This document shows, piece after piece, positions 35,610 through 44,306 of a stretch of DNA of 64,000 nucleotides (its first letter is position 1; each line of letters starts with the position of its first letter). This DNA is from Chryseobacterium sp. LJ668 (GTDB taxonomy: Bacteria > Bacteroidota > Bacteroidia > Flavobacteriales > Weeksellaceae): positions 124,001-188,000 of the forward strand of contig NZ_CP080443.1 in NCBI RefSeq assembly GCF_019613955.1. The letters run 5' to 3'. Below the pieces are notes generated by a model, which saw only the letters and a program-made list of their open reading frames with translations, did no database searches and was not told the DNA's origin. Both the position numbers and the translations under genes were made by a program.

Positions 35610-36380
35610 TCAGACTTTCAGATAGGCTTTGATCTTATCTTTGGGAATCAAATCTAGAATATCATTTACATTAATAATTTTATGTTTATTGATGATGCTT
35701 TCCACCGCTTTTGTAGCATCAGAATAATTGATCAGCTGCTCGAGGAGCCCATAGACATTCACCATATTTTTGTGCGTATTTTCTTCATCACCGCCAAACC
35801 AAGAGCCGTTGAAATGGTGGCTGACATAATTCTTCGGTAAGTGTTGAGAAAAATATACTGAAGGATAAAGCGTGACATCGTGCTTCAGTTTCTGAATGGT
35901 GTCGCTGTAGCGGTCTGCCCCATATTCATTTTCCAGCATTTCAGAAAAAATATCGGTGTTGATACGCTCTACAAAACCATCTTGCTGATCGTAATATGAT
36001 ACAAAATCTTTTGACAGCTGGTGTTTTGGCTCAGCCATCCAAAAGGCAGAGTAAGGGACACCTTTCACTTCAAAACCGCAAACAGCTTTCTCATTCAGGA
36101 ACTCATCCAGTGGCAGATTCAGCTCCATATCAGTATCCATATAAATGCCGCCTTGCTCGTACATCACTTTGGACCGAACATAATCTGAAACAAAAGCCCA
36201 TTTCTTCTGAGCATATGCTTCTTTTACATAGTTGTTGTCTTTCAATGGTGAGTTTTCTTCGTTCCATTCCACAATTTCATAGTCTGGGTGAATCTTTTTC
36301 CAGGTATTGATGCAGTGATTTGCCAATTCGGTTTTTGGCTGTCTGCCAAACCAACAGTAATGTATTTTTTTAGGGATCAT
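35610..36380 (-). CDS. GT32-like glycosyltransferase
   Basis: 256 residues from the preferred ATG at 36380, which gives the usual family start MIPKKIHYCWFGRQPK. A longer frame adds 33 residues of poor composition. The GT-A DXD motif is D82-T-D84 in YMDTDMEL, preceded by WAFVSDYVRSKVMYEQGGIY, the hallmark of OCH1-type/capsular sugar transferases. No membrane span. It is divergent from the GH13 gene with about 200 bp between. Confidence 0.87.
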   Translation of the reverse strand: MIPKKIHYCWFGRQPKTELANHCINTWKKIHPDYEIVEWNEENSPLKDNNYVKEAYAQKKWAFVSDYVRSKVMYEQGGIYMDTDMELNLPLDEFLNEKAVCGFEVKGVPYSAFWMAEPKHQLSKDFVSYYDQQDGFVERINTDIFSEMLENEYGADRYSDTIQKLKHDVTLYPSVYFSQHLPKNYVSHHFNGSWFGGDEENTHKNMVNVYGLLEQLINYSDATKAVESIINKHKIINVNDILDLIPKDKIKAYLKV

Positions 36381-36576
36381 GTTTTGATATTTTGAATTAA
36401 ATAACAAGAAATTCTGCTCGTGCTTTTTTTTCTTGCAAACATCAAACCTAAAATTAGTATTGGATAATTTTTTTTTCAATAAATCAAAAAAATCAAAAAT
36501 TGATCTGTCATTACTCCAAATGATAGTGGTAAGGCATGATATTCGTTCTGGTTTTCTATTAGAATCTTTACTACTT

Positions 36577-37908
36577 ATGGATCAATCAACTGACAACCGA
36601 TATTTGCCCAAGCAATATGTAAAAATCACTACGCCGGATTGGGTTAAGAATGCCACACTTTATGAGCTCAATATCCGCCAATTTTCGGAGGAAGGTTCCT
36701 TCAGAGCTGTAGAAAGACATCTGCCGCGACTCAAGAAAATGGGCATCGATATCATTTGGCTGATGCCGGTTCAGCCTATCGGGGAATTGCACAGAAAAGG
36801 AAGTCTGGGGAGTTACTATTCTGTAAAAGATTATTTAAAAATCAATCCCGAGTTCGGTACAGAAGAAGATTTCAGAAGTTTGGTCAAAGCCATCCACGAT
36901 CAGGGAATGTATGTAATTCTGGATTGGGTTGCCAACCATACAAGCTGGGACAATGAGTTGGTAACGCTGCATCCCGACTGGTATATGAAATCCAGAAAAG
37001 GTACTTTCCAGTCTACACGATGGCGAGATTATGATGACATTATAGAACTGGATTACAGACATCCTGATCTTCGGAAATATATGACTGATACTATGAAGTT
37101 CTGGATCAATGAATATCAGATTGACGGGTATCGTTGCGACATTGCGAGTTTTGTACCGCTCGATTTCTGGGAAAACGTGAGAGAAGAACTTGACCGTATA
37201 AAAAGCGTCTTTATGCTGGCAGAAGCTGAAGACAAAGAGCTTCACCGCAAAGCTTTTGATTCTACCTACAACTGGACACTCTGGAATATACTCCACCAGA
37301 TTGCAATAAATAACGTGAGTGTAAAAACTCTGACAGAGGCTTATATAGCAGAACACGTCTCCATTTTTCCAAAAGCCGGCATCCGGATGAATTTCATTGA
37401 TAATCACGACAAGAATTCATGGGAAGGAAACCAATATAGTAATTTTGGAGAGGCACTAAAAGCTGTAACGGTTTTTACCTTTTTGATGGACGGAATTCCG
37501 CTTGTTTACAGCGGACAGGAAGCGGGACTAGACCGTTCATTAGCATTTTTTGATAAAGATCCGATTGAATGGAAATCCCACGAGAACGAAGAACTCTACA
37601 CAACACTTTTTGAATTAAAACATAAAAACCAGGCGCTCTGGAATGGTAATTTTGGCGGCGAAATGATAAGAATAATGAATGACAGAATGGATCAGGTGAT
37701 CTCATTTGTAAGGGAAAAGAATGGTGATAAAGTACTGGCGTTTATTAATCTTAGTAAAGAATCTTTCATTGTTCAGTTTGATACGTCGTTTGATACTGGA
37801 ATTTACACCAATCTCTTTACAGTTGAGAAAAAAATAGTTTCAGGAACTTTGATCATGACGATGGAACCTTGGGAATATATAGTTTTGCACAATTCCAAAG
37901 AAATTTGA
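36577..37908 (+). CDS. GH13 alpha-amylase-family enzyme
   Basis: 443 residues from the ATG at 36577. The barrel carries the GH13 signatures: DWVANH (region I), DGYRCDIA with nucleophile D188, MLAEAEDKELH with acid/base E216, and NFIDNHDKN with D278. A C-terminal beta-domain begins near residue 365. No signal peptide, so it acts in the cytoplasm on alpha-glucans or alpha-glucosides. An upstream frame start at 36433 overlaps the divergent promoter and looks spurious. Confidence 0.9.
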   Translation: MDQSTDNRYLPKQYVKITTPDWVKNATLYELNIRQFSEEGSFRAVERHLPRLKKMGIDIIWLMPVQPIGELHRKGSLGSYYSVKDYLKINPEFGTEEDFRSLVKAIHDQGMYVILDWVANHTSWDNELVTLHPDWYMKSRKGTFQSTRWRDYDDIIELDYRHPDLRKYMTDTMKFWINEYQIDGYRCDIASFVPLDFWENVREELDRIKSVFMLAEAEDKELHRKAFDSTYNWTLWNILHQIAINNVSVKTLTEAYIAEHVSIFPKAGIRMNFIDNHDKNSWEGNQYSNFGEALKAVTVFTFLMDGIPLVYSGQEAGLDRSLAFFDKDPIEWKSHENEELYTTLFELKHKNQALWNGNFGGEMIRIMNDRMDQVISFVREKNGDKVLAFINLSKESFIVQFDTSFDTGIYTNLFTVEKKIVSGTLIMTMEPWEYIVLHNSKEI

Positions 37909-38039
37909 ATGAATATCGATATATAAAATTCAGTAGGTTTAATTTTTGTATCTGAATTTACTTAAACAACGAAATATATTCAAATATATAAAGAATATCA
38001 TTTTAACAAATTGATGCGTTAACTTCTAAAATTGAAATA

Positions 38040-38909
38040 ATGAATATAATTACGGGAGGAACGGGAAAAGTAGGTTCTGCAGTAGCACAATCTTTATTAA
38101 AAAGGGGTGAAAAGGTGAAGATCATTTCAAGATCTTCAAAAGATGAGCTAAAATGGAAGAAAAAAGGTGCAGACTGGGCTACTACCAATATACAGGACAC
38201 TAAATTTATCCATGAAGTATTTAAATCAGGAGAAAAAGTATTTGTTCTAAATCCACCGGCTAATCCGCAGTTAGACACAGATATTGAAGAGTCAAAAACT
38301 GTTGCATTATTGCTAGAATCACTGAAAGATTCTGGTATTAAAAAAATTGTTGCTGAGTCAACAATGGGAGCAAGAGAGGGAAAAAATATTGGAGATCTCG
38401 GTATTTTATATAATCTGGAGAAGGGAATTGAAAATTTAGGAATTCCGTACAGCATTATCAGACCTGCATATTATATGAGCAACTGGACAACTGATTTGGG
38501 AAATGTAAAAAAGACTTCTGAACTGATATCATTTTTTCCGGCTGATCTCAGAATGCCAATGATAGCCTATCAAGATATTGGTGAGTTAGCTGCATATCTG
38601 ATGATTAAAAAAAATACTGCCAAAATAACATCGATTGAAGGTCCTGAATTATATTCGCCCCAAAACGTTGCCGACACATTGAGCGAGGCTTTAAAACAAG
38701 ATATTAAATTAAAAGTTATTGAAGAAAAAGACTGGTTTAATACTTATATTTCAATAGGTTTCTCCAAAGAAGCTGCTGAATCCTATACTAATATGACAAG
38801 TATAAGTCTGCGTGAATTCCAAAAAAACATTTTACAAAAGGTAAATCTACAAAAAGGAAAAACTACTCTAAAAGAGTTTATTGAACAACAAATAAAGTCT
38901 CTTGATTAA
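38040..38909 (+). CDS. NmrA-like NAD(P)-binding protein
   Basis: 289-residue atypical short-chain dehydrogenase. Rossmann motif ITGGTGKVGSAVAQSLL at the N-terminus, VFVLNPPANP near residue 74 and IIRPAYYMSNW near residue 139 match the NmrA/HSCARG group, which often lacks the catalytic Tyr-Lys pair and acts as a redox sensor or quinone reductase. No neighbours suggest the substrate. Confidence 0.8.
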   Translation: MNIITGGTGKVGSAVAQSLLKRGEKVKIISRSSKDELKWKKKGADWATTNIQDTKFIHEVFKSGEKVFVLNPPANPQLDTDIEESKTVALLLESLKDSGIKKIVAESTMGAREGKNIGDLGILYNLEKGIENLGIPYSIIRPAYYMSNWTTDLGNVKKTSELISFFPADLRMPMIAYQDIGELAAYLMIKKNTAKITSIEGPELYSPQNVADTLSEALKQDIKLKVIEEKDWFNTYISIGFSKEAAESYTNMTSISLREFQKNILQKVNLQKGKTTLKEFIEQQIKSLD

Positions 38910-39017
38910 TCGTTTTGTGAGATTAAGTTATAAAATGTGAGCTTTTTTCAAAAATTTATAGCTAAAAAACCAAAATTAGGTCAAGATATTTTCTTTAAGA
39001 TATAACTGACTCATTTT

Positions 39018-39414
39018 TTAATAAAAAGCACAAAAGTGGAAATTTTGTACGGTGCTCAATGGAGTAGTATGATTTTCCGTAAAGCATTTTAAAGCTTCAA
39101 AATTTACGGAGAATATTTCTTTCATTGAAGTTTCAGAATATCATACCAAAAATCAAATTGTTTTTTCCGTATGAAATTCAAGAATATCTGAAACTATTCA
39201 ATTTACTTTTTGGGTATTCCTACCTAACTTATTTTTTGATCTTTCGATCGGTGCTTCCGAAATATCTAAAACTGAAATATTTGTATATCCTTTTTCTAAA
39301 AGTGTATTCACAAAATTCCCATCTCCACCTCCCACATCGATAATATTAGCTGTTTTACGTTTTTAGATAATCTAGTGCCAATTTTAGGATACTCCTGTGT
39401 TCAATTAACTTCAT
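39018..39414 (-). pseudogene. Decayed class I SAM-dependent methyltransferase
   Basis: Remnant of a methyltransferase of about 200 residues. On the minus strand, 39414-39357 encodes a short N-terminal piece (MKLIEHRSILKLALDYLKT, then stop). A frame change leads to TANIIDVGGGDGNFVNTLLE and on to NISVLDISEAPIERSKNKLG, a clear SAM-binding motif I and motif II. In the same frame come a TGA where the family has Trp, then IVSDILEFH, two more stops, and ALKCFTENHTTP plus NFHFCAFY, which matches the family's C-terminus. The part between IVSDILEFH and the C-terminal block is missing, so there is an internal deletion plus a frameshift and nonsense codons. A small plus-strand ORF here is its shadow. Confidence 0.85.
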
Positions 39415-39455
39415 TTACCTGTTTGGGGTAAAAACTCTTTCCCAATGAAACTTAT

Positions 39456-39944
39456 TTACTCATGAGTAGTTTTTACCGATCCTAAAATCTCTTGAATTTG
39501 CCTTATTTGCTCTGGTGACAGCTCTTTTTTAGGAATCAAAATCGCAGATAAATTGTTTTGATAAATTAGAAACCAATTTTTCTTTTCAACTACCTTATAG
39601 ATTTTTGACCAGAGAATTTCCATATAGAAAGATTCGCCTCTGATTTTTATCTTGTCATGCGTTAAATCCATATCCAACGTTTCCCTTAAATGATTGCTAG
39701 AGTAATAATTTCTTACAATTGTAGTAAATATAACGGTTGGCTGGATCACAATAATTAAAAGCAAAGTGATATACTGATAAATTACAGGTTCTGGAATATT
39801 TAAAAGATGTGAATAGTAAAACGCAATCCAAAGCACGAGTAATAAAGCAAAACAGACAAGAAATATCATTATTGGCTTTGAATATGCTAAGCTAAATAAT
39901 ATTTTTAAATATTGTCGGATGGTTACTTTTACTTTTAACTTCAT
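39456..39944 (-). CDS. YcxB-like membrane protein
   Basis: 162 residues. Two transmembrane helices (about 27-48 and 55-78) are followed by a soluble beta-rich C-terminal domain resembling YcxB (HDKIKIRGESFYMEILWSKIYKVVEKKNWFLIYQNNLSAILIPK). Function unknown. It sits between the methyltransferase pseudogene and a 510-bp gene-free region. Confidence 0.7.
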   Translation of the reverse strand: MKLKVKVTIRQYLKILFSLAYSKPIMIFLVCFALLLVLWIAFYYSHLLNIPEPVIYQYITLLLIIVIQPTVIFTTIVRNYYSSNHLRETLDMDLTHDKIKIRGESFYMEILWSKIYKVVEKKNWFLIYQNNLSAILIPKKELSPEQIRQIQEILGSVKTTHE

Positions 39945-40456
39945 TTTATGACTTTGATTTAAATATCTGCAAATTTTTGAAATAATTCAAGCATTTTGAG
40001 TAGATCTATGTCATCATTAAATGAACTTGTTGAATCGTTTTGATCTTTTTCTCAACGGGTTCTGATGAATTTCAGAATATTGGGACAGTTTGTAATATTT
40101 TACATATTTTATTTTCCGATACAAAACTTGAAAACTTCCTGCTTAAAGCAAAAAGATAAGTTTGGGGGACAAATAAGGTACAAGGGGTCTCAAACCCATA
40201 ATAACTGGGTCAAACTTAATAAATATATTTTGGAAGAGCAAAAAAAAAGTTTGAAAATTCCATCATAAGTAATATATTCGATAAATTATTAACTATCTAA
40301 ATGATCTTTTACTTTTCGGAAATCAATCTGTCGTTTAATGGTAATCAATTGATTAAAGAATCATTTAATTTTTACTTCTTCATGTATTGAACACATTTTT
40401 TACTTCCCAATGAGTATATATTTAAAATGTTAGCACAGATTTCGTCGAAATCGTTC
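39945..40456. other. Gene-poor stretch
   Basis: About 510 bp. A 67-codon plus-strand ORF (40065-40268) has unlikely composition for its first half and matches nothing known. No repeat or RNA gene is recognised. It marks the left edge of the long minus-strand block. Confidence 0.5.
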
Positions 40457-41827
40457 TCAATAAAATATCAAATAGAAAAATACCGCTAAAATTACTGAGA
40501 AAAGAAGATTCAGTAGCAACCCGACTTTCATCATATCTTTCTGAGGTACTGATCCGGTAGCAAAAGCCATTGCATTTGGAGGAGTTCCAGCGGGTAACAT
40601 AAACCCATAAGATGCTGCAATAGTCGCGGGAAATACCAATAACATAGGATTGATGTTCAGCTGATTTGAAAGGGTGAATAGTAGTGGCAAAATTAAAGCA
40701 GCACTTGCTGTATTGCTCATAAACTCCGTCATTATGATACTGAATATAATGATGATCCAAAGAAATAGAAACAATGGCACTATTTTCATTAATTGTACGA
40801 TCTCATTCACAAGTAACAATCCCAAACCACTCTTATCAATCAGCATACCTAAAGTAAGTCCACCTCCGAATAGAAGCAAAACCTCCCACTGTACAGAATG
40901 TATGATTTCTTTCCAATTCAATATGTTTGTAACGTAGATAAGGAAAATCGCAACAACTGCCACCAGTGAATTGAAACCTTCCTGTATGTTTAGTAATGGA
41001 GCTAAAACACTATCCAGCATCCATAATGTCACCGTAAAAATAAATATAGAACCTATCATCTTAAACGGAATTTCTTTATTTCTTACAATCGCCATTTGCC
41101 CTATACTGAGCTTCTTATCCGGTTTGAAGTAAAACGTCAAAATAATAACCATTAAAGGAAAAGTGATTAGGAAAACAGGCAGGGAATATCTTATCCATTC
41201 CGAAAACGATAGACTGAGGACAGCTGCTCCAATAGCATTTGGTGGTGAAGCTATCATCGTGATAACGCCTCCAATATTAGCAGAATATGCAATCCCTAAA
41301 ATTAGAAACTTCGATTCAGCTGTGATCACTTTAATTTTTAGTAATCCGAGCAGTCCCAAACCTAATGGAATCATCATCGCTGTTGCTGCTGTATTACTTA
41401 CCCAGCAAGCACTTAGGGAAGTTGCCAACATTAGGAAAATTGCTGCTTTGTAAAAATTTCCTTTAGAAAGCTGAATCAGTTTTTGTGCTAAAATTTTGTC
41501 CAATCCATATCTACTTAATGTGCCGGCAATTACAAAGCCACCCATAAATAAAAAGATGATCGGATGCGCAAATTCTTTAAAAGAATCTTGAGTAGAAACT
41601 AATTGTAAAAATACAGCAACCACGGGAATCATCAATCCGGTAAGCGAGAGCGGAATAGCTTCTGTCATCCACAATACGGCAACCATAACCAACAATGCCA
41701 ATGCTTTCTGAGCCTGCTGATTTTGAAAAATTGGAAAATTCAAAATGACACAGAAAAGCACTACAGAAATACATAGAGGTAGAATCTTTACCGTCTTTAA
41801 ATTTTTTTCAACCGATATTTTTTCCAT
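40457..41827 (-). CDS. DASS/SLC13-family anion permease
   Basis: 456-residue membrane transporter with about 11-12 helices. The sodium/substrate-binding SNT motifs are present as CWVSNTAATAMMIP near residue 142 and EFMSNTASAALILP near residue 377, and MLPAGTPPNAMAF near 412 is the second helix-break region. The family imports di- and tricarboxylates, sulfate or phosphate with sodium. It is the last gene of a six-gene operon that begins with Usp (47687) and is 7 bp behind the DUF6544-like gene. Confidence 0.9.
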   Translation of the reverse strand: MEKISVEKNLKTVKILPLCISVVLFCVILNFPIFQNQQAQKALALLVMVAVLWMTEAIPLSLTGLMIPVVAVFLQLVSTQDSFKEFAHPIIFLFMGGFVIAGTLSRYGLDKILAQKLIQLSKGNFYKAAIFLMLATSLSACWVSNTAATAMMIPLGLGLLGLLKIKVITAESKFLILGIAYSANIGGVITMIASPPNAIGAAVLSLSFSEWIRYSLPVFLITFPLMVIILTFYFKPDKKLSIGQMAIVRNKEIPFKMIGSIFIFTVTLWMLDSVLAPLLNIQEGFNSLVAVVAIFLIYVTNILNWKEIIHSVQWEVLLLFGGGLTLGMLIDKSGLGLLLVNEIVQLMKIVPLFLFLWIIIIFSIIMTEFMSNTASAALILPLLFTLSNQLNINPMLLVFPATIAASYGFMLPAGTPPNAMAFATGSVPQKDMMKVGLLLNLLFSVILAVFFYLIFY

Positions 41828-41834
41828 AAGATTT

Positions 41835-42656
41835 CTAATTTTCGGAATCGTATTTATTGTATTCTATCTTTTGAACTTCAAATTTCGCATAACTGAAATC
41901 TCCTGCAGATAATCTCCATACGACTTCCGCAGAAAAAGGAATTTGCATCCCATCAACCTCCTTATAATTTGACATTTTGCAGAACCAGGTTTCTCGTTTT
42001 TCGTTCGTCATAAAACGTTCTGTTTGCATCGTCGTAATTTCTCCGATCGCATTAAAGGTGACCATAAATTCAAATGAAGTTTCTTTATAGTGGAATGATA
42101 TTTTTGCTGAATTTTCATCTATCGCTATCCATTTTACCTTTTCTGAAGGCAGCAGGTTTGTAGGAAACCAAACACTCTCTGCCATCCAACGTTGCAACTC
42201 ACCCTCATTCAACGTCCTTCCCTTACTATTCACTACTATTAAGATATTCAATAATAATACTTTTAAGCTCCCTTGATCGGCAAGGTAACTATCGATAGCA
42301 GTGAACATCGTTGTTTCACCTTTCCAGATAAATTGTGGTTTGTCAACAGAAAAATATTGTTCGCCCGTAATGTTAATATATCCCTTTTTTAGATCACTCT
42401 TAAATTGTCCATTATGCTCCAACCGTATTACACTTATATAAGGTTGTCCATCTTTTAAAACTAATTTAAAATAACGCAGTACGGGTTCGGGTAGACCTTT
42501 TAATAGGTTGCTGTGATAAATTTGATCAGAAACATTTTTCGTATTCACATATAAGACTGCAACTTGTTTTTGGAATTTCAATCGCATTATTACTTTTCCA
42601 AGTAACAAGACAAGTAATAAGGTTCCAATAATTATCAATAAAATTATTATGGTCAT
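41835..42656 (-). CDS. DUF6544/DUF6920-like membrane-anchored protein
   Basis: 273 residues. One N-terminal helix (MTIIILLIIIGTLLLVLLLGKV) anchors a soluble domain with the family blocks LPEPVLRYFKLVLKDGQP, GYINITGEQYFSVDKPQFIWKGE and RWMAESVWFPTNLLPS. Function unknown. The ATG at 42656 is 1 bp after the preceding stop, so translation is probably coupled; this start is preferred over an upstream ATG inside the previous gene. Confidence 0.8.
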   Translation of the reverse strand: MTIIILLIIIGTLLLVLLLGKVIMRLKFQKQVAVLYVNTKNVSDQIYHSNLLKGLPEPVLRYFKLVLKDGQPYISVIRLEHNGQFKSDLKKGYINITGEQYFSVDKPQFIWKGETTMFTAIDSYLADQGSLKVLLLNILIVVNSKGRTLNEGELQRWMAESVWFPTNLLPSEKVKWIAIDENSAKISFHYKETSFEFMVTFNAIGEITTMQTERFMTNEKRETWFCKMSNYKEVDGMQIPFSAEVVWRLSAGDFSYAKFEVQKIEYNKYDSEN

Positions 42657-42657
42657 C

Positions 42658-43110
42658 TTAAAGCAATTTGTATTTGTTTCTGATTGATGGTAATAGTGCA
42701 ACAATGAGCATAGGAATGGAATAAAGCATATAAAACATCTGAAGCCATCCCACTCCCTGAATAAAATAAGTCTCCACCTGAATCCAGACGATCAGTGCAA
42801 AAGCGCAATAAATACTGTAGCTCCACGACCAATGCATGTCTTTAAATACATTAAAATATTCTGCGAAAGGCATCACTGGTTTTTTGATTAAAGCCCAAAC
42901 TACGAAAATCGGGAAAATGCCTAAAACAAGAAGTAAAATTATTCCAGGAATAAGAAAATTATAGAATGGGGAGTTTTTAAGGATAGATAAAGGTAATTGT
43001 CCCAATAATCTTCCTGATGGCGAAATGATTAACATATTGCCACCACCAATTGCACCTACTCCCAAAAATAGGAGCAATGAAATATGTATTGAATGGGCTG
43101 TATTTTTCAT
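42658..43110 (-). CDS. Four-helix membrane protein
   Basis: 150 residues with four predicted transmembrane segments. Conserved-looking features are GGGNMLIISPSGRLLGQLPLS between helices 1 and 2 and FPIFVVWALIKK. Similar small membrane proteins are common in bacteria without known function. It sits between the Acg-type gene (27 bp) and the DUF6544-like gene (1 bp) in the Usp operon. Confidence 0.75.
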   Translation of the reverse strand: MKNTAHSIHISLLLFLGVGAIGGGNMLIISPSGRLLGQLPLSILKNSPFYNFLIPGIILLLVLGIFPIFVVWALIKKPVMPFAEYFNVFKDMHWSWSYSIYCAFALIVWIQVETYFIQGVGWLQMFYMLYSIPMLIVALLPSIRNKYKLL

Positions 43111-43137
43111 AACGTATCTACTTATCTTATTGGTAAA

Positions 43138-44253
43138 TCAATTATTAACAAACAAGTTAATGTGACGGCGAAGCGTAACCGGCTCGGGATAATTTTCAAC
43201 ATATCCAACTCTCAATAAGAATTGGATGTTCTCTTTGATGCCAATACCGTTATCAACTGCCGTTTTAGTTTTTTCTTCTTCTAAAATTTGTGTCATCGGA
43301 TGAATGGCAATATTTCTGTCACGAACCTTTAACCAGATTCGTTGCAGTCTTCGCCCCGCATCTAATAGTGATAAAACAGAATTATCCCGGCTTGTGATCA
43401 CCAACCAACCCGCAGATTGTGAAACCTGTTCTATAACCTGCGCAATGCTCTTTTCTCGAAAATCTTTCTTCATTACACTTTGTGTATCATAAAAATTACG
43501 AACAATCCAGCCTGAAATCCCCATAATTTCCATACTTGCAGGAGTAAGACCATCCTGGTATTTTTCCACATCTTCATTAGAGAATCGAATCCAGTTGGCC
43601 AATTCAGTTTGGGCAGCATCACGATAGGATTGTAATCTATTAGCTTCGATGGTTTGCTCATTCAAATACAAATGCTCTTTTGATGTATTGGGATAGTATC
43701 TTATAAAATCTGTCTCATCCTCCGATACATAATCCAAATCCTCCCTACTAATCGTTTTATCTAAATAATGAGATCGCAAAGTCCTTCGATGTCTAATTTT
43801 TTCAATCTCAAACTTTTGAATATTTAATGCCTTAGATAATTTGACATTTATAATTTCTTCATCCTGATTAGTTGTCGCTAGTAAATTGAATTCGCAACTA
43901 TACCCCAGATTATTGGCTGCATATTCCAAATTTTGGAGAAATGCCCCGATTGATAAAATTGTTTCCCTCTGCATAGGATCAACCCCATCAAGCCATCTCA
44001 TCTTGTCATTACAAATAGTCCAATGGAAAGGTTCGTGATATTTGACAAACCATGGTTGTGTGTTATGTCCACTAGGTGCAAGTGATGCCAGGATTAAAAT
44101 TTCCATTTCATCACTTTGCATTGGGATTTTAGTTTTTTCAATTTCATCCAAATCGGCTCTTTCAAAATTAAATGTATCACTCGTCAAATAATAGGTAATC
44201 CCAGCAATAACAATGGTTCCGGATGTGTATTTTATAAATTTTCTTCTATCCAT
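43138..44253 (-). CDS. Acg-family FMN-binding nitroreductase-like protein
   Basis: 371 residues. A hydrophobic N-terminus with RRKFIKYTSGTIVIAGITYYL suggests Tat-type export or an anchor. The rest matches the Acg family, a divergent nitroreductase fold: LASLAPSGHNTQPWFV near residue 55 and QSAGWLVITSRDNSVLSLLDAGRRLQRIWL in the C-terminal half. In mycobacteria, Acg (Rv2032) belongs to the hypoxia-induced DosR regulon, is an FMN store and appears not to be a functional nitroreductase. It is followed by a membrane protein and preceded by the ATPase gene at 53 bp. Confidence 0.85.
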   Translation of the reverse strand: MDRRKFIKYTSGTIVIAGITYYLTSDTFNFERADLDEIEKTKIPMQSDEMEILILASLAPSGHNTQPWFVKYHEPFHWTICNDKMRWLDGVDPMQRETILSIGAFLQNLEYAANNLGYSCEFNLLATTNQDEEIINVKLSKALNIQKFEIEKIRHRRTLRSHYLDKTISREDLDYVSEDETDFIRYYPNTSKEHLYLNEQTIEANRLQSYRDAAQTELANWIRFSNEDVEKYQDGLTPASMEIMGISGWIVRNFYDTQSVMKKDFREKSIAQVIEQVSQSAGWLVITSRDNSVLSLLDAGRRLQRIWLKVRDRNIAIHPMTQILEEEKTKTAVDNGIGIKENIQFLLRVGYVENYPEPVTLRRHINLFVNN

Positions 44254-44306
44254 GATGTTATGAGTGATAAATACGTTTTACTCTGATTATTATCGTGGTG
44301 ATCATT

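Noticed and set aside
39125..39343. 72-codon plus-strand ORF
   Set aside because: It is the antisense shadow of the methyltransferase pseudogene, whose minus-strand frames show real motifs.
40065..40268. 67-codon plus-strand ORF
   Set aside because: First half is AT-driven low-information sequence, no recognisable family, no operon context and no clear start signal.
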